Shown here one piece after another: positions 44,479 through 53,927 of a DNA stretch of 64,000 bases. Origin of the DNA: Naegleria lovaniensis (lineage: Eukaryota; Heterolobosea; Eutetramitea; Acrasida; Naegleriidae); assembly GCF_003324165.1 (NCBI RefSeq), contig NW_025407852.1, forward strand, positions 184,760 to 248,759, written 5' to 3'. The notes under the pieces are model-generated. The model did not search any database and was not told the origin of the DNA. It saw only the letters and a list, made by a program, of their open reading frames with translations. The position numbers were made by a program, and so were the translations under genes. Every line of letters begins with the position of its first letter. The first letter of the stretch is position 1.

Positions 44479-46546
44479 ATGCGTATAACCGTTGCACCTT
44501 CTGCAACAACTTCAAACATTGAAATTCCATCTCACTCGAACCATGCATGCCTCTCGTGTCGACAGTTACATCGGAAGTGTGATAAAACGTTACCTGCATG
44601 CTCGTATTGTATCAAAAGAGGCTATAAATGTGTTTATAAAGAACGTTCGGAAAAATTAACGGAAGAGAAGAAGGCTTCTCATCCCATTGTTTTTGTGAAT
44701 GTACATTCGACGACTTGCCAATCACAAGAACAACGTAGCTCTCGTAGTTGTACAACCCCAACTTTTGACATTAAAGGTTCCCATGCGAGTAGTAGCATTT
44801 CAACGCCCTATTCCAACGCAACAACAATTGCAACTACTGCTAATAGTATCAGTCCCGTGGAAAGTAGAATGGAACATCAAATTAATTATGTATATACAAC
44901 CAGACAAACTATGGATTTGTACTATGATATACTCTCAATGGGATTTCCTTTGGTGGATCGAAAAACGTTTGACAAAGTATTAGAATACCAAACGTCATCG
45001 CGTTCAGGACAAATCATGACGAATGATTATCGATATGACGTTATTTGTGACTTGGAGAAAGATCAAGCATTGCTTTACACTGTTCAAGCAGTTTGTTTTC
45101 AACGATTGGGATGTCGTGAATTGGCTTCATTTCATTTTAGTAATGGGAAACAATTAATTGGAAAATATTTTGATGATGTTGATTCAATAAGTATTATACT
45201 GGGTATGCGATTTATGGCAGAATATTTATTAGGCGTGGGAGAAAAAAGAAAAGCACGATCGCTATTAAATACAGTGAAAGTGAAAGTTAATCCTTTCATT
45301 CAACAATTGCAACAAACAGTTAAAGAGTCACACCAAGATCAAACTCGAACAGATTACATTGAAAAGTTGATGATGAGTGGACAAGCTAACTGGCTAATTG
45401 TATATCTATTGGAGTCAGAGATTCGTTTTTTTGATTTCTTTTATTGTGAAATAGAAAAGTAAGTATTTCCATCAACACAAAACATGTAAAATTGCCGACA
45501 TTTTCAGCCCAGAGAGCTTTATTTTAGACGAGCTAGGAATATTTACAAAAAATCAAATGACGATTTCAAAGCAGAATTTAGGAATATCTTCTTGCAAGTC
45601 CCTTAATAGAGAAGCTGCGGAAAAACTTCTCTCAATCATCGAAGCATTTAATTGCATTGTCAGACTGGCGATGGACAATTTTGGAAAGAAGGACGTTCTA
45701 TCCGTCCTACTAACAGAATTTGTGATGTCTCAACTTCGTTTAGACATTTTAACGAATTGCGATCAAGAAACTCAAGACCTTCAAGAAATACTTCGAGTTT
45801 CTAGACATGTAATTCAATTGACAGAGCATCGACATTTTCCTTTCATCCCAGCCAGTGTCACTAAAGCTGTCATCACTGCATGTACTATAAGAGCAACCTA
45901 TTATTCGTACCTAACTCCAGAAGATAATCTTAGAAATGATTTACGAGCTTTGAAAATTCTATCCGCTCGATATCCTCTCATCCAAAACGAATACAGCCAT
46001 TTAATCAAATCAATAGAGTCACTAACATACCTACAACACAACTCGGAAGACATGATGTTATTAGCAAACTTACTTCCTTTTAGCGAAGTTGAAACAAGAG
46101 TGAATTGTGGTTGGTCTGACCAATCCGTAGTGCATCGTTGTATTGGTGCAAGCAGTATTGAGGAGAAAAATATGCACTTTAATCAATACGAGCGTCACAA
46201 ATCAACCCTAAGGGAGCTCATGAGCGGATCAGAAATATTGGACATTGTTGTGGAGAGTATTAAAGAAGAGGTTGCCATTAAAACGACAATTACTGACCCA
46301 GAGCAACAAATGGATTCGTTGAAGAATATGAGATTGAGACTTGGTAGCCAAGTTATTGAACTGGCCAAGCACAATAATGACTATTCAGGTCAAATAGCAG
46401 GAGAATTGCTTAAAAAACAGGCACTCTTTGAATTCAATCTTTCAAAAGCAAGATTAGAAAATCCTGAGTTTGATCTCACAGATGAGCTCAAAAATGATTT
46501 TGTTTATAGATTCTTTATCAGTCGATCGCGAGAGTGCTCATGCTAA
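44479..46546 (+). CDS. Zn2Cys6 (Gal4-type) transcription factor
   Basis: Two exons: 44479-45458 and 45508-46546; the 49-nt intron (GTAAGT...TTCAG) keeps the frame. The cluster CLSCRQLHRKC plus CSYCIKRGYKC has the C-x2-C-x6-C-x5-C-x2-C-x6-C spacing. About 110 residues of Ser/Thr linker follow, then a large helical region of about 540 residues that resembles the middle and C-terminal regulatory region of fungal-type factors (YTVQAVCFQRLGCRELASFHF, for example). It should bind paired CGG-type half-sites; targets are unknown. It is far larger than the other Zn2Cys6 protein here. Its stop codon overlaps the stop of the convergent gamma-glutamyl hydrolase gene (CTAA). Confidence 0.87.
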
Positions 46547-47759
46547 GGGTTGGATGTTGCATTAAAGTAATAAATTTGCAAAAAGTCTTTGCTAATGTGA
46601 GGGAAAGTAAATTTTGGACTAAAGTTATAAATCAAATATTTTTGTTCTTCCGAGAAACTTGGGAACTTTCGTTGACTTTTTCTTGCTTCATTTACAAAAA
46701 ATCTTCCAAAGTATTCGTTTGCAATCAAACTGTCATAAGAATGGTCAATGGCCTCATAGTTAAATTCATAAACTTTTTCAGGGTGGTATTGAGTTGCATA
46801 AATTGGAAAATTAAAGCTTTCAATTGTTGAGACAAATACTTTTCCTTTTCTGTCTGCATTGAGGGATAATATTTTAAAAAAGTTTCTTAGCTTCTCATTT
46901 CTATCGTAATCATTTGGAGTGACACCTGCCATATGGTTGTTCATAGTCACATTTTGTTTTGCAAGTATTTCTACAACCTCATTGGGGGCTGCACTTCCAA
47001 ATAATCTCGAATTTTTAAAATCGCTCACAAATTTCAAAGACAAGCTCAGATCTTCTGAATCAAATCCATAATTCACTACATCATTGTTTTCTGCTGCCAA
47101 AATATTCAAAGACTCAAATCCCAAGCACGTGCCCCATAATGGAAAATATTCTCCTCTAGAATTGGCTTCAATCGTCTTTTCAAAAAAGAATTTTAACACA
47201 TCTGCATACTTTGAATGCTTGATATTGGTACCTCCTTTTAGGTGTTACAAAATTTCAAATTTGTGTGAAATATATATATTTGTCAACAAAAAAAATTCAA
47301 ACAACAGAAAAACACACCTCCAGGAAATAACAACCCATTCAACGAATTAAACAAATATTGTAGGATTGGTTGTGGTAAATCGTATGGAATTGGAACGACT
47401 CTTGCACCACTGCCTTCAATCCATTTCACATACGAAGCAGCAATGTAACTTTCTCCATGCTCTTTGCTACCCGTTGGCTGTGCTAATATTCCAATGATCG
47501 GACGATCATTTAAAGCTGTTGTTGATGATTCTTTTCGAACTGTTGTTTTGGAAAGTGGTGAAAGAGTTGGTCGTCGTTCATTATTTCGTTGCTCTGCTCC
47601 TCCTCCTCGAATCACATGTCCCGTCACCAATGACTCATTCAAGATGACCAAGGAACACGCTGCAACAACAAACACCAACCAACTCAATGAAGAACGAACC
47701 AAAACCACCTCAGGACTACGACGATGGTCACCACATCCTGATGATCGGAGAGGAGCCAT
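46543..47759 (-). CDS. GGH: Gamma-glutamyl hydrolase (peptidase C26)
   Basis: Two exons: 47759-47318 and 47234-46543, joined across an 83-nt intron (GTGTGT...AAAAG) to give FPGGGTNIK. The N-terminus has a signal anchor (SSLSWLVFVVAACSLVIL). The class I amidotransferase-like fold then shows RPIIGILAQPT, YVKWIEGSGARVVPIPYD, the nucleophile Cys in PLWGTCLGFE and the catalytic His in YATQYHPEK. The enzyme trims polyglutamate tails from folates in lysosomes or outside the cell, which fits the signal peptide. About 377 residues, slightly longer than animal GGH because of a Ser/Arg-rich leader. Confidence 0.92.
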
Positions 47760-47860
47760 TTTTTAGGAGTTGTCGATTCCAACAAATTTGTTGAGGGAGT
47801 TCTCAGTTGCCTCATTCTCATTTAATTACGTAGTATTCCGTTGAGTGTCTACCATTGAAT

Positions 47861-49798
47861 TCAGTGGCGATCTGTAAGTTTAAGGGAAGTGAAATCCTTC
47901 TTTTTAAATTGAAGAGCATTGAAAGTGAATTCAAGTTCACATGGGTCATAGCAGAAATGCAAACAAAACAAGTTGGGATTTGGATCTTGTAAGCCCGAAT
48001 TGATTGAGAAGATGTTATCATAATTCATCATTTCATCCATTGCATCAACCCCACAGTGGTAGAAAATTGAATCCTCAAATATTAGAGGATGTGATTCATC
48101 TCCAATGGAATTGAACCCTTCGTCTGGAATCCTCTCCATGTTGCATGGCTTGAGCTTTGTCGTGTCGCCTTCATAAAAGTATGTTTTAACAGAATCATTA
48201 GCTGTTATGAATAGATATAAAATACCATGTGAAGGAAGTACGCTGGCTGAAACAAGAGTGTCCATATCTTCAAAGTTGATTTGGGCTATGAATGTGTCAC
48301 CGTTACTCCAAATATTGGAATTATAAAACCATGATTCCCATTCTGTTGGAATTTCAGGAAAGCCACCAAGTTTTGACCTTCCAATGGGAAATGTTAAAGC
48401 GTCGAATGATGGTGTGTGATCGTATATGCTTTTTGAATTAAGAGATATGTAAAGACTTTTTTCAAGTTCTTTAAGGAACTCTATTGGAGGTTTTTCGATG
48501 GTTTGATTGTCTGCACCTTCAACGACGTTTCCAAGGATAGCTCCCCCAAAGCACAATTCCGTGAAATCTGGCCTAATACAGTAACTTTTAGCTCGAATCC
48601 ATGGATTAATTCTTACAAAAAAGAGTTCCAAATAGCTGGTTATTTGCTTTCCTTTTCCTACCAAACTAAAATTTGAAAGTGACAAGCTAGTGGAGGTGGC
48701 AAACTCAAACATGGAATGTCTTATCAATGAATGAAAGCACAAGTGCTTCCAAATGTCGTCGCTGGTAACAATTAAGTAGTTCCAATACTTGCACACCAGT
48801 CTCATATTTAGCAATTGTTCTAAATCATCAAAAAATTGAAGAATTATTTCATGTAGCTCGAATGGTAATGCAGAAAGATGTTGATTCGAGTCGATCATTG
48901 GAAATGGCCGTTCCTCACAAAAAGTAACGAAATCTCGTGATGATATAAATGCTGTAGGGAAATAAACAAGACTCCCACAATTGATTACCTGACAGAGTTC
49001 GTCGTCATAACAGCATGACATGAACTCAGAGATAGACAAAACTTTTTGATAGGAGGATTTCATTGATGCCAACTCTACCATCTCTGCAACCAAATATTCC
49101 GCGATTGTAGTCATTCCAACAGATAGAAGATATAAACACGCATCTAGGTTTGTAAGGTTTGGCTCGTCCTCCAGTATTTCTAAATGTACGTCAAAGAATG
49201 AATTAATCAATAAGCTCATTTCTACTGGAGAAAATGTCAAGTAAACGGAAGCCCATTGATTTTCCAATATTTCTTGTCTTGCTAATTGTAATTGCTTACA
49301 AATATCTTTGTACATGTAATTGACAATATTTCCAGGAAAATTCTTAAAAACAAGAGATTTAAAAAAGCTTTCCATTGTATACAAGTGAGCTGTCATCTTT
49401 GATTTCTTCAAAGTAGGCTCATCAGCCTCTTCTATTTCTTCTCCAGTAACGCTCAGCCAATCATCAGAACTAATTACTGAAAAAATCTCTGTGTCTCTTT
49501 CATGTCTATAAATGGGAGTGTTGGTGTACTTTGCCCTTAAATATTTAAGTCTATCACAAGCATATCCGATGATCAAATTTTTTAAATAATCATTTTCTGT
49601 CTCTTTGATAGTCACTAATGGGCAACTATTCACCAATAAATATAACATGAATTGATGAATATAATTATTCAGTCTTTTTGTTGCAAGAGGCTCAATACCC
49701 TTCTCGATATCAATTTGACATAAAACAGCCTCTGTTCTGAAATACTCATTACATGAAACAATATCAATCAATGAGATTTTGGACAAGTTATTGTTCAT
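47861..49798 (-). CDS. F-box protein with a C-terminal DUF1963 (YwqG-like) domain
   Basis: A 645-residue intronless protein. Residues 1-310 form a helical region I cannot name. An F-box follows (ALPFELHEIILQFFDDLEQLLNMRLVCKYW, then IWKHLC). The last 250 residues match DUF1963: RSKLGGFPEIPTEW, DTFIAQINFEDMDT, LPSHGILYLFI and a FYEGD strand. DUF1963/YwqG is mostly known from bacteria with unknown function. The F-box would link it to an SCF ubiquitin ligase, with DUF1963 as the substrate reader; that is inference. The start codon lies 16 bp from the left end of the MULE element, so its promoter is inside or across the transposon end. Confidence 0.8.
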   Translation of the reverse strand: MNNNLSKISLIDIVSCNEYFRTEAVLCQIDIEKGIEPLATKRLNNYIHQFMLYLLVNSCPLVTIKETENDYLKNLIIGYACDRLKYLRAKYTNTPIYRHERDTEIFSVISSDDWLSVTGEEIEEADEPTLKKSKMTAHLYTMESFFKSLVFKNFPGNIVNYMYKDICKQLQLARQEILENQWASVYLTFSPVEMSLLINSFFDVHLEILEDEPNLTNLDACLYLLSVGMTTIAEYLVAEMVELASMKSSYQKVLSISEFMSCCYDDELCQVINCGSLVYFPTAFISSRDFVTFCEERPFPMIDSNQHLSALPFELHEIILQFFDDLEQLLNMRLVCKYWNYLIVTSDDIWKHLCFHSLIRHSMFEFATSTSLSLSNFSLVGKGKQITSYLELFFVRINPWIRAKSYCIRPDFTELCFGGAILGNVVEGADNQTIEKPPIEFLKELEKSLYISLNSKSIYDHTPSFDALTFPIGRSKLGGFPEIPTEWESWFYNSNIWSNGDTFIAQINFEDMDTLVSASVLPSHGILYLFITANDSVKTYFYEGDTTKLKPCNMERIPDEGFNSIGDESHPLIFEDSIFYHCGVDAMDEMMNYDNIFSINSGLQDPNPNLFCLHFCYDPCELEFTFNALQFKKKDFTSLKLTDRH

Positions 49799-49813
49799 CT
49801 TTTCCGATAGGTG

Positions 49814-49984
49814 TATTGTGATTTTCGAAAAAGTGCGAATAAAAAATCGACGAAACGTCCAAAAAATGAGGGTTGACCGAATTTGAGCAAGTCGTTTTCG
49901 ATTTTACTCGATTTTTTTTGAGGGGAGTTTAATTTCCACTCCACCCAACCACCTGTTCACTCTTCAATTTGAACATTGAAATGA
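49814..49984 (+). repeat. Left terminal inverted repeat, with a 73-bp extra segment
   Basis: Begins TATTGTGATTTTC, continues with AAAAAGTGCGAA, then a 73-bp segment not found on the right, then GAGGGGAGT and the 34-bp core, ending TTGAAATGA. Pairs with 52310-52406. Confidence 0.85.
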
Positions 49985-50057
49985 CAATTTAGTGTTTATA
50001 TAAATAAATACAACTCGAAATTACGACAATTTCCATCCTCTTTACAATTTACCATTT

Positions 50058-52214
50058 TCATCTTAATATACCTGGAGGAGCTATTGTTGCGTTAGTTTGG
50101 TAATTCAATGTTGTTTGATTATAAATATTGTTGGTTGGAATGAATGGAGGAAATTGAGGAGTAAATGAATATGGAGGATATGGTGGGTATTGAGGAAGTA
50201 GAGGCTGCTGTAAAGGTGGAAGTAATGCAGGAATAGTTGTCATATTAATTGATGAAGTTTGATTTGGTGTTGGGGAAGATTGAGAAGGTTGGTTTGGCGT
50301 TGATTTTGGTTTTCTTCCTCTTTTCTTTGGCTGGTTAGGGTTATACATATCGAAAATCAAACTGGTATTGGATGTGTTTTGAGTAATATTTGGATATGAT
50401 GAATTTTGACCTTGATTTGTGTTGGATGATTCAGGTGGGGGAAGTGAAAGAGGTTCATTCTGAAGTGTAATATTTCTAATAGGTTGACTCTTTGAAATGT
50501 TGGTTGTAGCAAGTGCTGTAGATGGTGTGTTAGGATCTGTGTTAGAGATATTTGAAAATGTGATTTTCTTTCTCTTGGACTTATCATTATTAACCAGTTG
50601 CAAGCCACCGAAAGGGTTGGTTCTCTTTTTGACGTTGTTGATAGAATTGTCAGGAAGTGCTAGAGTTGTAGTCAATTTCTTTTGTTTGTTAGCAATTTCA
50701 TTATTAGTTATTTCAAATTCAAGTTCTTGTAGAATATTCACTGATCTTTTTAGTCCAGGTTTGCTTGCAAATTTTAAATTTAAACGAGAATGAAATATTT
50801 CAGCTTGATTATTTGTCAAATCTAAATCTTGTATTCTTGATTTGAATGTAAGAGCCCAAATATTTGGAGCAAATAGTGCATTAGTGGACAAATCTCCAAA
50901 CCAATTTCTAACAAGATACCTCCACAACTTTTCACCTGCAACACTTCTCCATGTTGCTAAAAATTCCTCCTTTTTGATGTTGAACATTTGTTCAGTCATT
51001 TTAGTTCGTGCAAGGTCTTTTAGTTCTGATTTAAAGGTCTTAAGAAGTTCTCTATTTCTCAGTGGATTGTTCGCAGGTAGTTCTCTTCTTATCCATCTTG
51101 ACACTGCTTGCAAGAGATGGAACTGACATCCAACAATTTCTACATCTGGGAAAATAATTCTAAGAGCTTTGTGCATAGCTTGCTCAAAATCACAAGCAAC
51201 AAATAATTTTCGAACTTGCAATAATTCAGGTACAATTAAATTTGCAATCACCATCCACAAATATGTATAGAATATTTCTGACTTAGCTTGTGCGAAAATA
51301 AATAAAACAGGAACAGCCGCATCCATTCCCTTTTTCCTTACATGAATAGTAATCATTTGCTCGCAACCTTTAGGACACACGTCAAAAGTTCCATCAACAT
51401 AGATTTGATCTTCCTCAGTCACTTCTTTTAAGATATTAATTTGGTAATTGGATCCATAAATAAGAAGGAAATGTGGAAAACCTTGTACCCATCTTACAAA
51501 TTGATCTTGAGATTTAGTACATGATAGATCTTGTCTGGTGTACAAATCTTGTAAACATTCAATCCTTTCAGTGTAGAATTTTTTTTTCATTTCTTTAACA
51601 TCCTCTTTGGTGATTATCAATCGGTGATCTCTTAGTTCTTCTTTTGATAACTTTTTGTTTAAATTTTCTGCAATTTGTTGACTAGATCTTATATTTGTGT
51701 TTGCTTTGATGTATTCAAATAATTCCTTTCTTCGTTCCTCCGAAATCTTTTGAGGTTGACTTTTTTCAATATGAGGTGGAGCATGATCACTGTGTGATGC
51801 AACGTGTATGTATGTATCAATATCAGGATAATATCTTATTCTCGCAGAACATTTTCTGGATTTATAAAGATTGCACTTATAGGTAATACAGTGCGCAAAT
51901 GTTTTGTGCTTGCTGTAGAAATAATTATTAAATCTCAATTGCTGCTGATTAGTTGTTACTTTGTGAACATTTCCTCTCGGAATTATATATTCATTTTCTT
52001 TCAAATTGATAATTTTACCATCAATTTGTAAATAATTATCTCCTACATTTGATGGCTTAGAAATAGAATTACATACATCAGTGAGCAAACCAAGCTTATC
52101 GTCATCAAATTCATCTTCGGAGTTTGTATCATATACTTCTTCATCAAAAACAGGATCAATTTCGACCGTGTCTTCGTATTCGATTGTTGTTGGGGTGATT
52201 GTATTGTGCAACAT
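50058..52214 (-). CDS. MULE-type transposase with N-terminal FLYWCH-like zinc finger
   Basis: A 718-residue uninterrupted frame. After about 60 acidic residues comes a FLYWCH/WRKY-like region (ITYKCNLYKSRKCSARIRYYPD then HSDHAPP: Cys, Cys, His, His). The MULE DDE domain follows: YVDGTFDVCPKG (first Asp), FVACDFEQAM (second Asp), GCQFHLLQAV (the C-x2-H of the insert), and DLTNNQAEIFHSRLN, where NNQAE supplies the Glu. The C-terminal 200 residues are Asn/Pro/Ser/Gln-rich with an AT-hook-like KKRGRKPKS. It should cut and paste the flanking element. All three catalytic residues are present, and no stop or frameshift is seen, unlike several host genes here. Confidence 0.9.
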   Translation of the reverse strand: MLHNTITPTTIEYEDTVEIDPVFDEEVYDTNSEDEFDDDKLGLLTDVCNSISKPSNVGDNYLQIDGKIINLKENEYIIPRGNVHKVTTNQQQLRFNNYFYSKHKTFAHCITYKCNLYKSRKCSARIRYYPDIDTYIHVASHSDHAPPHIEKSQPQKISEERRKELFEYIKANTNIRSSQQIAENLNKKLSKEELRDHRLIITKEDVKEMKKKFYTERIECLQDLYTRQDLSCTKSQDQFVRWVQGFPHFLLIYGSNYQINILKEVTEEDQIYVDGTFDVCPKGCEQMITIHVRKKGMDAAVPVLFIFAQAKSEIFYTYLWMVIANLIVPELLQVRKLFVACDFEQAMHKALRIIFPDVEIVGCQFHLLQAVSRWIRRELPANNPLRNRELLKTFKSELKDLARTKMTEQMFNIKKEEFLATWRSVAGEKLWRYLVRNWFGDLSTNALFAPNIWALTFKSRIQDLDLTNNQAEIFHSRLNLKFASKPGLKRSVNILQELEFEITNNEIANKQKKLTTTLALPDNSINNVKKRTNPFGGLQLVNNDKSKRKKITFSNISNTDPNTPSTALATTNISKSQPIRNITLQNEPLSLPPPESSNTNQGQNSSYPNITQNTSNTSLIFDMYNPNQPKKRGRKPKSTPNQPSQSSPTPNQTSSINMTTIPALLPPLQQPLLPQYPPYPPYSFTPQFPPFIPTNNIYNQTTLNYQTNATIAPPGILR

Positions 52215-52309
52215 GTTGCTGTGAGTGGAATTTTTTTTTTGGGTGGACTTATTGTTGAAACTACCCTTCCTTTCTTTGATACTTTTTACAAAACCTAAAA
52301 TAGATCATT

Positions 52310-52406
52310 TCATTTCAACGTGTTGGTTGAACGGTTGAAAGGTGGTCGGGTGGGGTGGAAATTTGACTCCCCTCTTTTTTTTCGCACTTTTTGGAAAATC
52401 ACAATA
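52310..52406 (-). repeat. Right terminal inverted repeat
   Basis: Starts TCATTTCAA, then after 22 bp the 34-bp core GGTGGTCGGGTGGGG and GGAAATTTGACTCCCCTC, then TTTTTTTTCGCACTTTTTGG and AAAATCACAATA. It is the reverse of the left end without the 73-bp extra segment. Confidence 0.85.
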
Positions 52407-52489
52407 ATGGTAAATTTCGATACATCGGGTTCATTTTTTAATTCTTGATCATCAACCATCTCTTCCCAATCCATCAATCTTTTTAAAAA

Positions 52490-53923
52490 ATGAATAGAGG
52501 TGATGATGGAGAAGGATTTTACTCCTTCCGAGATCCATACATCAAGACCATTCATGAAATGATATCAAAACATGCTCCGTGTTTTCCCATTGATCCAGAT
52601 CATGTTTCTATCATAGATACACCATCCAAGTTTTATGATGGATTGATTGATGGTATTCAGAATGCACGGGAACGAGTGGTGTTGAGTAGTTTGTATTTGG
52701 GTACAGGAACACAAGAACAAAAAATTGTAGATGAGCTTGAAAAAGCTTTGGAAAGAGAAAAAGATTTACAAGTGGTTATTTTATTAGATTATTTGAGAGG
52801 AACCAGACAAACCAGTGAGACCAAAAAAGATAGCAGCGTGAGCATGTTGGAAGGTCTTGTCAAAAAATTTGGAAAGGAACGAGTGAATGTATCTTTTTAT
52901 CATACACCTAATTTGACTGGATTTTGGAAAAACGTACTACCTGCACGTGTGAACGAGATTATAGGTGTGCAACACATGAAACTGTACATGTTTGATAACG
53001 ATATGATTATTTCTGGAGCTAATTTGAGCGATTGGTATTTCGTAGATAGACAAGATAGATACATGTTGATTAAGAATGAAAAACAAGTCATTGATTTTTT
53101 TACTGGGCTTGTAAAGACCGTTCAAAGTTTTTCATACAGATTGTGTGAAAAAGGTCATTTGACAATTTCTTCACCAGATCCTGTACAGAACAACAAGGAA
53201 TTTAGATTATTTGCCGAACATGCTATTAGACAATACTTTTTCAATCAACGGTGGTCCAACAACCTTTCCAACAAAGTCACAAATACATGGGTGTTTCCCA
53301 CCATTCAAATGGGCCAGGTGAATGTGAGGCACGAACAATTTTTAATTAGTGGCATTATCGGTGCTGCTGTTGAAAACTCCTCTCTCGCCTTCACATCTGC
53401 CTATTTCAATTTTACAAAAGAGTACATGACGGATGTATTGACTTCTCCATGTAAAGATATTGCAATTTTGACGGCCTCTCCACCAGCAAATGGATTTTTC
53501 ACGGCCAAAGGTATTTCAAAAAACATTCCAATGGCTTATGATACAATGGAACAAGAATTTTATTCGGCTGTAGAGAAAAATCAAAAACTTGGCTCCATTA
53601 AGCTCTATGAGTACATGAGAGAAAAGTGGACTTTTCATGCAAAGGGATTGTGGCTGTACTCTCCCAATAAGCAATTCAATACTCCCTTTTTAACTATGAT
53701 TGGAAGCAGTAACTTTGGTGGTAGATCTACAGAACGAGATATCGAAGCTCAAATAATTCTGATAACGGAAGATGAAAAACTAATGAAGAGAATGGAAGAA
53801 GAACGTCAAAATCTTCAGACCTATTCTAAACTTGTCACCAAGGCAACCTTTGCTGTCCCAGAAAGGCGAATTGGACGAGTATCTCACTTTTTAGTTTCAA
53901 AATTTTTCCATAAATTCTTATAA
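52490..53923 (+). CDS. PGS1: Phosphatidylglycerophosphate synthase, phospholipase D type
   Basis: A 477-residue intronless enzyme of the PLD superfamily. Seen: two HKD-type motifs, HMKLYMFDND and HAKGLWLYSP, followed by SSNFGGRSTERDIEAQ, and upstream blocks RVVLSSLYLGTGTQEQ and VVILLDYLRGTRQT typical of PGS1. It joins CDP-diacylglycerol and glycerol 3-phosphate to form phosphatidylglycerol phosphate, the first committed step of cardiolipin synthesis, in mitochondria. I see no clear presequence. The start follows six A residues and is 84 bp from the right end of the MULE element. It converges with the kinase gene; the stops are four bases apart. Confidence 0.92.
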   Translation: MNRGDDGEGFYSFRDPYIKTIHEMISKHAPCFPIDPDHVSIIDTPSKFYDGLIDGIQNARERVVLSSLYLGTGTQEQKIVDELEKALEREKDLQVVILLDYLRGTRQTSETKKDSSVSMLEGLVKKFGKERVNVSFYHTPNLTGFWKNVLPARVNEIIGVQHMKLYMFDNDMIISGANLSDWYFVDRQDRYMLIKNEKQVIDFFTGLVKTVQSFSYRLCEKGHLTISSPDPVQNNKEFRLFAEHAIRQYFFNQRWSNNLSNKVTNTWVFPTIQMGQVNVRHEQFLISGIIGAAVENSSLAFTSAYFNFTKEYMTDVLTSPCKDIAILTASPPANGFFTAKGISKNIPMAYDTMEQEFYSAVEKNQKLGSIKLYEYMREKWTFHAKGLWLYSPNKQFNTPFLTMIGSSNFGGRSTERDIEAQIILITEDEKLMKRMEEERQNLQTYSKLVTKATFAVPERRIGRVSHFLVSKFFHKFL

Positions 53924-53927
53924 GTTT

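Larger units (their letters stand above)
49814..52406. mobile_element. MULE-type DNA transposon with long terminal inverted repeats
   Basis: About 2.59 kb. The two ends carry matching inverted repeats: the outer 33 bp (49814-49846 against 52375-52406, about 31 matches) and an inner 65 bp (49920-49984 against 52310-52374). The inner part has a 34-bp core with 30 matches and an identical TTGAAATGA box at equal spacing on both sides. The left repeat holds an extra 73 bp at 49847-49919. One intact transposase gene fills most of the inside on the minus strand. I see no target-site duplication (left flank CGATAGGTG, right flank ATGGTAAAT). It lies in the gap between two divergent genes starting at 49798 and 52490. 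Confidence 0.85.

Noticed and set aside
49805-52415. Target-site duplication of 8-9 bp around the MULE element
   Set aside because: The flanks CGATAGGTG and ATGGTAAAT do not match.
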